Of a stretch of 50,409 nucleotides of DNA, positions 1-8,063 are shown one piece after another (position 1 is the first letter of the stretch; each line of letters opens with the position of its first letter). Below the pieces are notes generated by a model, which did not search any database, had not been told where the DNA came from, and saw nothing but the letters and a program-made list of their open reading frames with translations. The position numbers and the translations under genes are program-made. This stretch comes from Victivallales bacterium (lineage in GTDB: Bacteria; Verrucomicrobiota; Lentisphaeria; Oligosphaerales; Oligosphaeraceae), in assembly GCA_017535315.1 (NCBI GenBank), contig JAFXUD010000092.1, positions 1 to 50,409 on the forward strand. The letters are read 5' to 3'.

Positions 1-216
1 CCCTAGCAGACCCACCCTAGCAGACCCACCTTAGCAGACCCACCCTAGCAGACCTACCCTAGCAGACCCACCCTAGCAGACCTACCCTAGCAGACCTACC
101 CTAGCAGACCTACCCTAGCAGACCTACCCTAGCAGACCTACCCTAGCAGACCTACCACCTAGAAGACATAGAGGACTTAGCAGACCTACCCTAGCAGACC
201 TACCCTAGCAGACCTC
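1..216. repeat. 14-bp tandem repeat array
   Basis: Eleven consecutive copies of a 14-bp unit (CCCTAGCAGACCTA, with T/C change at position 13 and few others) run from base 1 to 154, then a degenerate stretch of about 34 bases, then two more units at 189-216. The degenerate stretch reads as 9-bp steps beginning TAG (TAGAAGACA, TAGAGGACT, TAGCAGACC), so the 14-mer may be a nonamer plus 5 bases. The array runs off the left edge, so its full length is unknown. Units abut without unique spacers, which excludes CRISPR. No open frame in it looks like a gene. Confidence 0.95.
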
Positions 217-536
217 TAAGCACTAAAAATTTAGCGGTAATTTTCATGCTTGTCAAGTCGTCATTTAGAATATTCTTCCAACCCCAAAACACTTCGATTG
301 ACATCCAGTCGAAAAGCGATTATAGTATTGGCGTTTTTTGCAACAAGCAGTTCGGAACTGGCGGTTGCAAACATACTAATCAGTAAAGCCCAATTGCTTC
401 AAAAGGCATTGGGGGATGAGCCGTGCATCTTCCATGTCGAAATGAAATCAAGTAGCTAGCGGGTGCTTCTGTCGGTGGCTATACAGGCTAACTCCATTGG
501 TATATTTCTTTTTTTCACAATCAAGGAAGCAACAAT
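217..536. other. Intergenic spacer upstream of FAD oxidoreductase
   Basis: About 320 bases with no convincing gene. A 69-codon frame starting with TTG at 250 has no recognisable motif and no clear ribosome site. The end of the spacer carries an AAGGAA ribosome site at 523-528 for the next gene, and presumably its promoter, but I cannot place -35/-10 boxes with confidence. Confidence 0.5.
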
Positions 537-1763
537 ATGATGCAGTACAAGAAACAATACGACGTTGTAGTGGCGGGTGCTGGCGTGGCAGGCGTGGCGG
601 CGGCTCTGGCGGCAGCCAGGCATGGAAAGAAGGTCGCACTTCTGGAAAAGCAGAGTATCATCGGGGGACTGGCCACCAGCGGACTGGTCTTCATCTACCT
701 GCCCCTTTGCGACGGCATGGGACGCCAATGCACCTTTGGCATCGCCGAAGAGCTGCTGAAGCTAAGCATGAAATACAGCCCCTGCGACCTACCCGTTGCA
801 TGGGGAGGTCCAGAAGGTGGCTTCACGGGCTTCAATGCGGGCAACCGATACCAAGTGATCTTCTCCCCCGCAGGCTTCACCATCGCCATGGACGGCGCCC
901 TTCAAGAAGCGGGAGTGGATTTGTGGCTGGACACGCTTGTCTGCGCCGCCAACACCAACAGCGACAGTGCGATTGAATCCGTCGAAGTCGAGAATCTTTC
1001 AGGGCGTGGTCTCATTGCCGCCCAGTGCTTCATCGACACGACTGGCACCGCCGCCCTGGCGCGTCAGGCGGGTGCAGAGGTGGAGACGATGGACAACTGC
1101 CACAGCCCCTGGATCATCGAGAAAAGCACGGGCCAAACCGCCTACTCACTTGAACCCCACCTCGGTGTCAAGTATTTCCGCCTCTGCAACGGTGCCAACA
1201 GCGTCTCTAATGTTCTAGACGCAAAAACGCACACGAAGTACCTGCGGCTAACCTGGGCAGAGGCAAGGCAGTTCTATGACGAGGAGTATGCCAACGGCGG
1301 CGACCGACACACCCACTACCCGCTTATACTGCCAGGCATGTCGCAACTGCGAAAGGTCGGACGCATTGTCGGCAAAACGACACTGCGCGACGGGGAAAAC
1401 AGCAAGCATTTCGATGATTCCATCGGCCTCTATGCCGACTGGCGCAAATCCAATTCCATTTGGGAGACGCCATACGGCACGCTCATTCCCGCAAAAGTGC
1501 GCCATCTTCTGGCGGCAGGACGCTGCATGAGCACGGAGAACGACGCATGGGAATGCTTCCGCGTCATCCCCTCCGCCGCCATGACAGGCGAGGTTGCGGG
1601 TACGGCCGCAGCCTTGTCGATTGAAGCCAAATGTGATCCAGCCGACCTGGACGTAGAAATCCTGCGCTGCGAACTCCGCAAAAATGGCTTCCTCTTCCAC
1701 TTGGAGGAACTGCCAAGACTCGGAAATACCACAGATAACCAGTCCTGTGGCAGCAACGCTTGA
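537..1763 (+). CDS. FAD-dependent oxidoreductase (FAD_oxidored family)
   Basis: A 408-residue flavoprotein. The N-terminal Rossmann motif GAGVAG (14-19) is followed by acidic E37 at the end of strand 2, expected to bind the adenosine ribose, and by IGGLATSG (42-49), typical of this family. A second FAD-contacting motif, LAAGRCMS, lies at 325-332. There is no signal peptide, so it should be cytosolic. The family is abundant in PVC and Bacteroidetes polysaccharide loci but its substrates are mostly unknown. The start at 537 has an AAGGAA site 8 bases upstream; a second ATG follows immediately. A GH42-like gene starts 25 bases downstream, so the two probably form an operon. The C-terminus is shorter than in larger relatives. 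Substrate not assignable. Confidence 0.85.
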   Translation: MMQYKKQYDVVVAGAGVAGVAAALAAARHGKKVALLEKQSIIGGLATSGLVFIYLPLCDGMGRQCTFGIAEELLKLSMKYSPCDLPVAWGGPEGGFTGFNAGNRYQVIFSPAGFTIAMDGALQEAGVDLWLDTLVCAANTNSDSAIESVEVENLSGRGLIAAQCFIDTTGTAALARQAGAEVETMDNCHSPWIIEKSTGQTAYSLEPHLGVKYFRLCNGANSVSNVLDAKTHTKYLRLTWAEARQFYDEEYANGGDRHTHYPLILPGMSQLRKVGRIVGKTTLRDGENSKHFDDSIGLYADWRKSNSIWETPYGTLIPAKVRHLLAAGRCMSTENDAWECFRVIPSAAMTGEVAGTAAALSIEAKCDPADLDVEILRCELRKNGFLFHLEELPRLGNTTDNQSCGSNA

Positions 1764-1788
1764 GCGACTACATGGGAAGGTGTAAACC

Positions 1789-3600
1789 ATGAAACAGCTC
1801 ATCGCATACAGTCCGCCCTACGGAGAAAACTATTTCAAGGAATTTGAAGTCTTCTCCTTCATGCACTCATGCGGAATTGATACAATCAAGCTGATTTTGA
1901 GCAATACATTCAGTCGGATGGGCATTCCATACTCCCCCTATCCACCAATATGGCCTAAGGCTGGAGAATATGATTTCACGGTAGTTGACCGCCAAATCAA
2001 CGACATCCTCCAATACAATCCAACAGCTCGTTTCATTGCCATGATTGACCTGAACTCCCCACCCTGGCTGGCGAAAGCACTCGGCAAGGACAGTTTTCAG
2101 GAACTCGGCGAATGCTTTCTGGATTCAGAGTGGGTGCGTCAGGTTTCCGATTATCAGGATGCGCTGACCGCCTATCTTGAGAAAAACTATGCGGATAGGG
2201 TTGAGGCCTATTATGTGGCTTGTGGACGCACGCAGGAATGGTTTGACTTACAGATGCTTTCACCTAGCCCGATTCGGACCGCAAACTACCGCAAATGGTG
2301 TACCGAACACGGCAAGGTTCCGCTGGCAATTCCGCAAGAAGGCGAATATAACCGTTACAAAGATGCACTGGTTCTGCCAGAACATCTCGTCCAATGGAAA
2401 GAATACGGCAATTCGCTGACGGCTGAATGCGCAGCTTATTTCTTCAAGCGCATTCGCTCCAAGGTGCGGGTGGAAGTCAGCATCGGTGGAGTATTCGGCA
2501 ATATCCATGACCTTGGCAGCAGCGGCCATCTAAACGCAGAATGGTTTTACCGCGATGCCGCTCCTGATTTCTATATCGGGCCATCCTGCAATTCGGAGAT
2601 ACCCATGGGAGGTGCCAGCGGTTTCCAATCTGCACAACTTATGCTAAAACGTTATGGAATCAGCTATCTGCATTCCTGCGACCGCCAGTTGAGCACCACG
2701 GAAACAGAAATCGGCAAGGGCATCCACGTTCCTGTACACGGCATTCAAGCACGACAGAAAAACGTCGCCGAAGATGTCGCCTGCCTGAAACGCGAGTTTG
2801 CGATTGCCCTCGTGCATGGCTTTTCTCTGTGGTTCTTCAACATCTGGGGTGGAGCCTACCGCGGCAAGAAAGTGCGCTCGCTACTGCAACAATTCGGGAC
2901 ACTCTGGAAAGATTATGCAAAGCTTTCAAGCGGGAGCGATGCAGAAACCCTGCTGGTCTTCTCCCCTGAAGCGGCTTTGCATTGCCGATGCGGCGATGAC
3001 ATGCTTGGCAGTCAACTGCGGCGGAGATTTCTCCCCGAAGCAGGAATACCATTCACAACTGCGACTCTGAATGATCTTTATGAAGCCAATCTTTCACGTT
3101 TCAAACTCATCATCTTCCTCTGCACGGATTATCTTAGCGAAAGGGATTTGAAGATGATACAAGAACGGGTCTGCTGCGATCATCGGGTGGTAGTCTGGTG
3201 CAATCAGCCTGGTGTGGCCAATGAACATGGGATTGACAAGGAAAGAATGGAAAGGATTTGCGGAGTTCCTTTCGGCAGAACAGGCAAAGGCGAAAAACAG
3301 TTTGACTGCTGGAAATCCGTGGTATTCAGAGGGGCAGATTCCTGCATGCCAGAAGCACTTCGCGCAGTCGGAATGGACGCAGGGCTCCACTTTTTCACAG
3401 ATGCCCCAGACCTCAAGCTCTGGAGCTCCCCTCAATTCCTTTCTGCCCATACCTGCATGGGCGGTGTCAAAACACTTCGCCTCAAGCGTAAAGTCAAGCG
3501 CATTACTGAAATCTTTTCAGGCTTGATCAAAGGAGAAAACACAGATTGTTTCACCGACGAGTTTGCCGCACCAGATACGAAACTGTATTATCTGAGGTAA
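1789..3600 (+). CDS. GH42-like (beta-galactosidase-type) TIM-barrel protein
   Basis: 603 residues without a signal peptide, so probably cytosolic. The N-terminal half reads as a TIM barrel of the GH42 / GH-A type: an early W-P-x-x-G-E-Y-D-F segment (55-63), PPWLA (91-95), and a candidate acid/base glutamate E150 in GRTQEW (146-151). The region where such proteins place the second catalytic acid reads YLHSCDRQ (294-300), without an obvious glutamate, so activity or catalytic set may differ from true GH42. The second half (about 380-600) resembles the Rossmann-like trimerisation domain. GGAAGGTG upstream fits the start. The stop codon TAA lies inside the GAGGTAATTATA end of a small repeat element (3594-3681). 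It is likely co-transcribed with the FAD oxidoreductase. Confidence 0.65.
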   Translation: MKQLIAYSPPYGENYFKEFEVFSFMHSCGIDTIKLILSNTFSRMGIPYSPYPPIWPKAGEYDFTVVDRQINDILQYNPTARFIAMIDLNSPPWLAKALGKDSFQELGECFLDSEWVRQVSDYQDALTAYLEKNYADRVEAYYVACGRTQEWFDLQMLSPSPIRTANYRKWCTEHGKVPLAIPQEGEYNRYKDALVLPEHLVQWKEYGNSLTAECAAYFFKRIRSKVRVEVSIGGVFGNIHDLGSSGHLNAEWFYRDAAPDFYIGPSCNSEIPMGGASGFQSAQLMLKRYGISYLHSCDRQLSTTETEIGKGIHVPVHGIQARQKNVAEDVACLKREFAIALVHGFSLWFFNIWGGAYRGKKVRSLLQQFGTLWKDYAKLSSGSDAETLLVFSPEAALHCRCGDDMLGSQLRRRFLPEAGIPFTTATLNDLYEANLSRFKLIIFLCTDYLSERDLKMIQERVCCDHRVVVWCNQPGVANEHGIDKERMERICGVPFGRTGKGEKQFDCWKSVVFRGADSCMPEALRAVGMDAGLHFFTDAPDLKLWSSPQFLSAHTCMGGVKTLRLKRKVKRITEIFSGLIKGENTDCFTDEFAAPDTKLYYLR

Positions 3601-3681
3601 TTATATACTCTGGTTTCCTAGATGTTCTAGAGTCGGTTTGCTAGACAATTATTGCCAAGCAACTCATGTATATAATTTCCC
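3594..3681. repeat. Compact inverted-repeat element overlapping a stop codon
   Basis: The left end GAGGTAATTATATACT...GTTTCC is mirrored by the right end, whose reverse complement reads GGGAAATTATATAC...GAGTTGC. The same sequence type forms the ends of the larger elements at 12333-12601 and 37105-37364. The interior has only about 30 bases with a weak hairpin (CTAGA...TCTAG). It fills the gap between two convergent genes and its first bases include the stop codon of the upstream gene. It could serve as a bidirectional terminator. Confidence 0.7.
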
Positions 3682-3708
3682 AAAGAATCGATAGTTGCAA
3701 CTTGGAAA

Positions 3709-4998
3709 CTATTGATGCGTTTCAGCGTTTTCAGGCAGGATAGCGCCATGTTTACGTAGGATATCTCGAATTTTCCTTAGCGGAGTCAAATAGACGGCCT
3801 TTTCACTCTGGATTGAAGCAACGGCCGCTGCTCCCGCAGCTTGCGCAGTAGCCATCGAAGTCGCCTGCACACGCAAAGCGCTGTTTGCGAGACGATCCGA
3901 GGAGATGCACCGCCCCGCCGCAAGAAAGTATTCGCTTCCATGCGGAACAAGGGCGCCAAACGGTACTTGTGGAACAGTCCCCTCCTCCAATGGTTTTGGA
4001 ACAACACCATGCGAATCTTCATGCAAATCAATCGGGTAAAATGAATTGCACAGGGCATCTGGATATTTCCTCCCCGAGATATAGTCATTCGCAGTGACAG
4101 TGGTTTCACCACGGATCACCGCACTCTCACGCACACCGCATTCAAAAGCGCCAAATCCAATCGTGAGTTTTTCCATGCCTGGCTGTTTCCGCAAAAACCT
4201 CCATGCACGCAACAAAGAACGACGGGCTTCGATTTCCAATGCGCTCCGCCCAGCGGCTGTATGCGGAGGCAATGTTGGGAAAATATGATTGGCATTATCT
4301 CCATTCTTTCGAATGAATTGCAAAGCCGAACCGTTTTTATTCCAACCTAAATCAGTGTAGCGAAGTTCTCCTGCGGCAACGGCTCTGTCAATAGCAGAAC
4401 GAAGGCCATTTTCATCAAGCTGGTTGTAATCGTAACCAGAAAGGCAACAACAGAGAGTTGCTGGCTGGCATTCAGCAGGATGAATCACCTCATATCCAGC
4501 AAGCGAACACACGGATGCATCTCCCGTGCAGTCAATCACGCGCCGTGCATGAACGGTGCAGAGACCTTCACGCGTGCAAAGCCGAAGCTCAACTATTCCA
4601 GAAACGACCTTGACTTCTGCAACCATCGTGTGATAGAGAATATTCACACCCGCAGCAATCATTTTCTCATCGCAGAGCGCACTGTAAACCACAGGATTCA
4701 GACGGACTTGATACTTTGAATGATTTTTCATGCCGATTTGCGTTGAAAAATCAGGCAATGGCATTCCGCTTTCCGCAGTTGCCTCCGTGACAAGTTCCCA
4801 ACCGATCCCTGCAATGACCTGATGCCGCCATGCATAAAAGAGCCCAGGGAAAGCAATTCCACCTGCAGTCATGGTACCCCCAGGAAGTGCGTTTTTCTCG
4901 ACAAGCAGTGTTCGCATCCCTGCGCGGGCAGTCTGAAGCGCGGCGACGACTCCAGCAGTCCCCCCTCCAATAACGACTATATCAAACAACTCGCACAT
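3709..4998 (-). CDS. FAD-dependent oxidoreductase (FAD_oxidored family), second paralogue
   Basis: 429 residues, clearly related to the gene at 537-1763. Rossmann motif GGGTAG at 11-16, acidic E34 in LLVEK, PGGTMTAGG at 39-47, and the C-terminal LAAGRCIS motif at 359-366. No signal peptide. It faces the GH42-like gene tail to tail across a short inverted-repeat element, so it has its own promoter. The 111-base gap upstream (4999-5109) separates it from the nitroreductase end. The ribosome site before the ATG is weak (GAGAG). Role is likely redox processing of a sugar-derived or organic-acid substrate, but this is inference from context. Confidence 0.85.
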   Translation of the reverse strand: MCELFDIVVIGGGTAGVVAALQTARAGMRTLLVEKNALPGGTMTAGGIAFPGLFYAWRHQVIAGIGWELVTEATAESGMPLPDFSTQIGMKNHSKYQVRLNPVVYSALCDEKMIAAGVNILYHTMVAEVKVVSGIVELRLCTREGLCTVHARRVIDCTGDASVCSLAGYEVIHPAECQPATLCCCLSGYDYNQLDENGLRSAIDRAVAAGELRYTDLGWNKNGSALQFIRKNGDNANHIFPTLPPHTAAGRSALEIEARRSLLRAWRFLRKQPGMEKLTIGFGAFECGVRESAVIRGETTVTANDYISGRKYPDALCNSFYPIDLHEDSHGVVPKPLEEGTVPQVPFGALVPHGSEYFLAAGRCISSDRLANSALRVQATSMATAQAAGAAAVASIQSEKAVYLTPLRKIRDILRKHGAILPENAETHQ

Positions 4999-5109
4999 CT
5001 CTCTACGCTATGTTCGCATAGTAGGTAACAAAGCTTCTTGTAAAGTCCATAGGACACATAGACTCCTCCTCCCTCAATAGTCCACAAATCATCTCAAAAA
5101 AACAAGCAT

Positions 5110-5625
5110 CTAGAAATGATTTTTCCACGTAAACTCTTCGGCGGGGCGGCGTTCAAAGTGGAGATGAGCGGGTTTGGCGTCATCGGCGGCATAACCGAGT
5201 GGAAGCAGGGCCACTGGCTTGAAGTTCTTGGGTATCTTCAGCTCCTTGACCAGTTTTGCAGCATCGAAGTAGGCGACCCAGCAGGTGCCAAGCCCCAGTT
5301 CCGCCGCCTCAAGCTGCATGTAGGCGGTAACGATGGAAGCATCGGTGACGCCAATTCCATTCCCTTCGGGATTCACCCAGCAGGCATCCTTGTCATAGCA
5401 GATAACAAACGTGACGGGAGCTCCGAATTGGCAGGTCGTACATTTGCGAATCTTCTCCAGAATCTCTGGGGCGTCCACCACCAGGATTCTCTGAGGCTGG
5501 TTGTTGCATCCAGTCGGTGCGAGGGAGGCAGCCTTCAAAATCGCCTCTATCTTCTCCTTCTCAACGGGACGCGCACTGTATTTGCGGACTGAATACCGCA
5601 TTTCGGATAGTTTCAAAAATTCCAT
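5110..5625 (-). CDS. Nitroreductase-family flavoprotein
   Basis: 171 residues, a typical length for small nitroreductase-fold proteins that use FMN and NAD(P)H. Recognisable features are the N-terminal RYSVRKYS-x-RPV phosphate-binding stretch (about 10-21), LAPTGCNNQPQ (36-46), where such proteins bind FMN, and the C-terminal LLPLGYAADDAKP. An ADP-heptose epimerase gene ends 18 bases upstream and an AGGAAA site precedes the ATG, so it is the last gene of a four-gene operon (7932 to 5110). The substrate cannot be told from sequence; many such proteins act on quinones or nitroaromatics. Confidence 0.85.
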   Translation of the reverse strand: MEFLKLSEMRYSVRKYSARPVEKEKIEAILKAASLAPTGCNNQPQRILVVDAPEILEKIRKCTTCQFGAPVTFVICYDKDACWVNPEGNGIGVTDASIVTAYMQLEAAELGLGTCWVAYFDAAKLVKELKIPKNFKPVALLPLGYAADDAKPAHLHFERRPAEEFTWKNHF

Positions 5626-5643
5626 AATAATTTTCCTCGTTGT

Positions 5644-6639
5644 TCAATCTCCCAGATGTCCGTTGCGGACAAAATAGGAACAGTAGTCTTTTACGGCTTC
5701 TTCCAGCGGCGTCAGCTCATTGGCATAACCAGCCTTGCGCAGCTTGGAGATGTCCAGACAGGTGTAGTACTGGTAGCGTCCCTTCAGCGATTCAGGCATC
5801 TCGATGTAGTCAATTTTCGGCTCTTTACCGAAGGCGGCGAAGGCGGCCTTTGCAAGGTCGTTCCACGAGCGAACTGAACCGAAGCCGATGTTGAAGAGAC
5901 CGCAGGCTGCACGTCCTCTGCCTAAGAAGAAGAGCGTCATGTCCGCGGCGTCTTTCACATAAAGAAAGTCGCGAACCTGCTCGCCATCCGCATACTCGGG
6001 ACGATAGGACTTAAAGAGCGCGACGCTTCCCTTTTCTGAAATCTGCTCAAAGGAGCGCAGCACCATGCTTCGCATGTGCGCCTTATGGTACTCGTTCGGG
6101 CCGAAAACGTTGGAATATTTTACTCCCACAAAGGAGGCTCCGCCAGCGGCAGGCTGCTTCAGGCAGCCTTTCATGTAGAGCCATTCATCAAAAACCTGCT
6201 TTGAGTAGCCGTATTTGTTGAGGGGGCGTAACTTGAAGATGCCATCCTCATCGTCGGTGAAGCCGTTTTCACCGTCGCCGTAGGTCGCGGCACTGGAGGC
6301 ATAGACCATGCGCGCGCCATTGCGGATGGCGTATTCCGCCATCATCTTGCCGTATGCGAAGTTGTTTCCCGCAAGGTAGGAGGCATCCACCTCGGTTGTG
6401 TCCGAGCAGGCGCCCAGGTGGATGATCTCCTGGAACTGCCCCTCATATTCACGCGCCTCCATTTTTGCTCGGAACTCATCCTTCTCATAGTAGTCCCTGA
6501 ACTTCAGGGCACGAAGGTTCTGCCATTTCTCACCCGTGGAAAGATGGTCCACGACCACAACATCCGTGCGTCCAAGTTGGTTCAGACGCCAGAGAATTGC
6601 GCTGCCTATCAAGCCAGCGCCACCCGTCAAAAGAATCAT
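5644..6639 (-). CDS. hldD: ADP-L-glycero-D-manno-heptose 6-epimerase
   Basis: 331 residues, usual length for HldD. It inverts C6 of ADP-D-glycero-D-manno-heptose, the last step before heptose is added to the LPS inner core. The NAD(P)-binding GGAGLIG sits at 6-12, the family hallmark HLGACSDTTE at 74-83, catalytic Y143xxxK147, and SSAA at 115-118. The VFGPNEYHKAHMRSM segment also matches HldD. AAAGGAG precedes the ATG. It lies between an amidohydrolase (17-base gap) and a nitroreductase (18-base gap). Other heptose genes (gmhA, hldE) are not in view. Its presence argues for heptose-containing LPS in this organism. Confidence 0.92.
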   Translation of the reverse strand: MILLTGGAGLIGSAILWRLNQLGRTDVVVVDHLSTGEKWQNLRALKFRDYYEKDEFRAKMEAREYEGQFQEIIHLGACSDTTEVDASYLAGNNFAYGKMMAEYAIRNGARMVYASSAATYGDGENGFTDDEDGIFKLRPLNKYGYSKQVFDEWLYMKGCLKQPAAGGASFVGVKYSNVFGPNEYHKAHMRSMVLRSFEQISEKGSVALFKSYRPEYADGEQVRDFLYVKDAADMTLFFLGRGRAACGLFNIGFGSVRSWNDLAKAAFAAFGKEPKIDYIEMPESLKGRYQYYTCLDISKLRKAGYANELTPLEEAVKDYCSYFVRNGHLGD

Positions 6640-6656
6640 TGTACTGCTCCTTTAAT

Positions 6657-7538
6657 TCAAAGCCCCAGTTCGCGGATGGCGTTTTCACGCGCTATCTTGT
6701 TGAACACCTTCTGCGTGATGTCGCCTTTGGCCAGCAGGTCTTTCAGGAAGACGGCGAGCGGGCGCAGGGTAGGCATGGAGGGCTGGCAGATATCCGTGCC
6801 GAAGAAAAGCCTGTCCTGGAACTCGTTGATGAAGTTAATGGCGTTCTCCCGATCGCGCGTCAACGCATTGCAACCACTGCCAGCTGAAAGGTCGCCGTAG
6901 AGGTTGGGGTATTTGCGCATCAGTTCGGGAAGACGTCCACCCGACACGGGGCCTTTGGGATAGCCGAAACGCTCGCTGATGGTGTTGATCTTCGACATCT
7001 CGGCCCAGAAGGTCTGAGAGTGTCCGAAGAAACGCAGCTTCGGGAAGCGTTTCAGGCTCTCCTCAAGCTGTGGCAAGCCACTGTCATCCACCAGCCCATA
7101 GGAATAGCCCAGATAGGGGGAAAGATGGAATGTGAGAGGCATGTTGCACTTTTCCGCGCAGCGGAAGAGATTCTGCACCTTCGGATCGAGGATGCGCATA
7201 TTGGCGCAGACCTCGCCGATGCCCTTGCAGCCCCTTTCCTTGTAGTAGTCCATCATTTTGTCCAGAGGGGCGCGCCAGTCGTTGGTGATCATGCGGGGGT
7301 CAACGTTGCAGAAAGGGATGAAGCGCCCCTTGAACTTCTCGCAGACCTCCAGCGTATCCTCGTTGCATTGCAGGATTGTGCAACATTCAGGGTTGGCCTC
7401 TGGAAGCAAGCAGCCAGCTTCGATGCCAACCTCGTCGTATCCAGCAATCAGCTCTTCGGGACGGGCATATGATTCGCCATCCAGACGGGGAAAGCCAGGA
7501 ACACGTGTCGTGTGGACATGAATGTCAATAAACATCAT
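6657..7538 (-). CDS. Amidohydrolase-family protein (amidohydro_2 type)
   Basis: 293 residues of a metal-dependent TIM-barrel hydrolase. The N-terminal metal pair is H7-x-H9 in IDIHVHTTR; later metal/catalytic candidates are FHLSPY (near 136), the FFGHSQ strand and D249 in FFGTDICQP. It resembles the 2-amino-3-carboxymuconate semialdehyde decarboxylase-like / amidohydro_2 branch, whose members hydrolyse or decarboxylate small acids. Two ATGs lie in tandem; GGAGGT is very close to the first, so translation may start at the second (7535). The gene follows the HTH regulator by 31 bases and precedes hldD by 17. The true substrate is unknown. Confidence 0.8.
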   Translation of the reverse strand: MMFIDIHVHTTRVPGFPRLDGESYARPEELIAGYDEVGIEAGCLLPEANPECCTILQCNEDTLEVCEKFKGRFIPFCNVDPRMITNDWRAPLDKMMDYYKERGCKGIGEVCANMRILDPKVQNLFRCAEKCNMPLTFHLSPYLGYSYGLVDDSGLPQLEESLKRFPKLRFFGHSQTFWAEMSKINTISERFGYPKGPVSGGRLPELMRKYPNLYGDLSAGSGCNALTRDRENAINFINEFQDRLFFGTDICQPSMPTLRPLAVFLKDLLAKGDITQKVFNKIARENAIRELGL

Positions 7539-7549
7539 TTACCTCCTTG

Positions 7550-7571
7550 AGAGGTCAATTGATTGACCTCT
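7550..7571. terminator. 10-bp inverted repeat at end of HTH gene
   Basis: AGAGGTCAAT and its exact complement ATTGACCTCT flank two bases, and the repeat overlaps the stop codon of the HTH gene (7570-7572). It sits just upstream of the ribosome site of the amidohydrolase. It could be a weak hairpin between cistrons or an operator. There is no T-tract, so termination is uncertain. Confidence 0.35.
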
Positions 7572-7932
7572 AGAAACCGTTGTTTTCCCTTGAAAACAGC
7601 TTTTCAAGGGTTTCTTTTTGTATGGTATTCAATTGATTCAACAACTCTGGATTGGAAGAGAGCAACAGAGGATGCAAAGCCAGAAGCCTGGACTTCAGCT
7701 CAGAAGGAAGAAACGCAAGCGCCTCGCCCCGTGGCAGCAACTGCAACAAGGGTATTATTTCCCCATCGTACCTTCCTTCCAGAAAAGCACGGTCGCACCT
7801 CCCCTGCCCTGCCTCCCAGTTACGAACAGTCCTCTCCGTCACCCCCAGATAACGCGCCAGTTCCCCATAGGAGAGCCCTAGTTCCATGCGCTTCGCCCTG
7901 AATGCACGTCCGTCGCCTGTCATGGTTGTCAT
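7570..7932 (-). CDS. Small helix-turn-helix DNA-binding protein
   Basis: 120 residues with an XRE/Cro-like helix-turn-helix at about 9-43: FRAKRMELGLSYGELARYLG then VTERTVRNWEAG. The W39-E40-A-G end of the recognition region is typical. The C-terminal 70 residues are helical and unfamiliar, with a possible wing or dimer segment. It is the first gene of the operon with the amidohydrolase, hldD and nitroreductase, so it may regulate that operon, including itself. A second in-frame ATG at codon 4 is an alternative start. No ligand-binding domain is visible. Confidence 0.75.
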   Translation of the reverse strand: MTTMTGDGRAFRAKRMELGLSYGELARYLGVTERTVRNWEAGQGRCDRAFLEGRYDGEIIPLLQLLPRGEALAFLPSELKSRLLALHPLLLSSNPELLNQLNTIQKETLEKLFSRENNGF

Positions 7933-7986
7933 GTTAACTTAACGCCAAAAACAACATTTGCAAGACGCAACCCCATTTCTTTCCAA

Positions 7987-8037
7987 GGAGGTCATTTCAA
8001 AACTGGCGCGAAATGCGCCAGTTTTGAAATGACCTCC
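7987..8037. repeat. Perfect 23-bp inverted repeat (minimal GAGGT-type element)
   Basis: Two exactly complementary 23-base arms (7987-8009 and 8015-8037) flank the loop GAAAT. The arm reads GGAGGTCATTTCAAAACTGG and ends CGC. It closely matches the end of the 154-bp element at 32188-32341 (GAGGTAATTTCAAAACTAGC). It lies just past the stop of the exported membrane protein gene on the minus strand and upstream of the HTH gene, where it would form a strong hairpin and could stop or stabilise the long upstream transcript. Confidence 0.9.
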
Positions 8038-8063
8038 AAGAAGAGCAACGCATGCCAACAACA

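Noticed and set aside
1-216. CRISPR array
   Set aside because: The 14-bp units are contiguous and have no unique spacers; no cas gene is nearby.
250-459. 69-codon frame with TTG start
   Set aside because: No ribosome site, no motif, low-complexity composition in a spacer.
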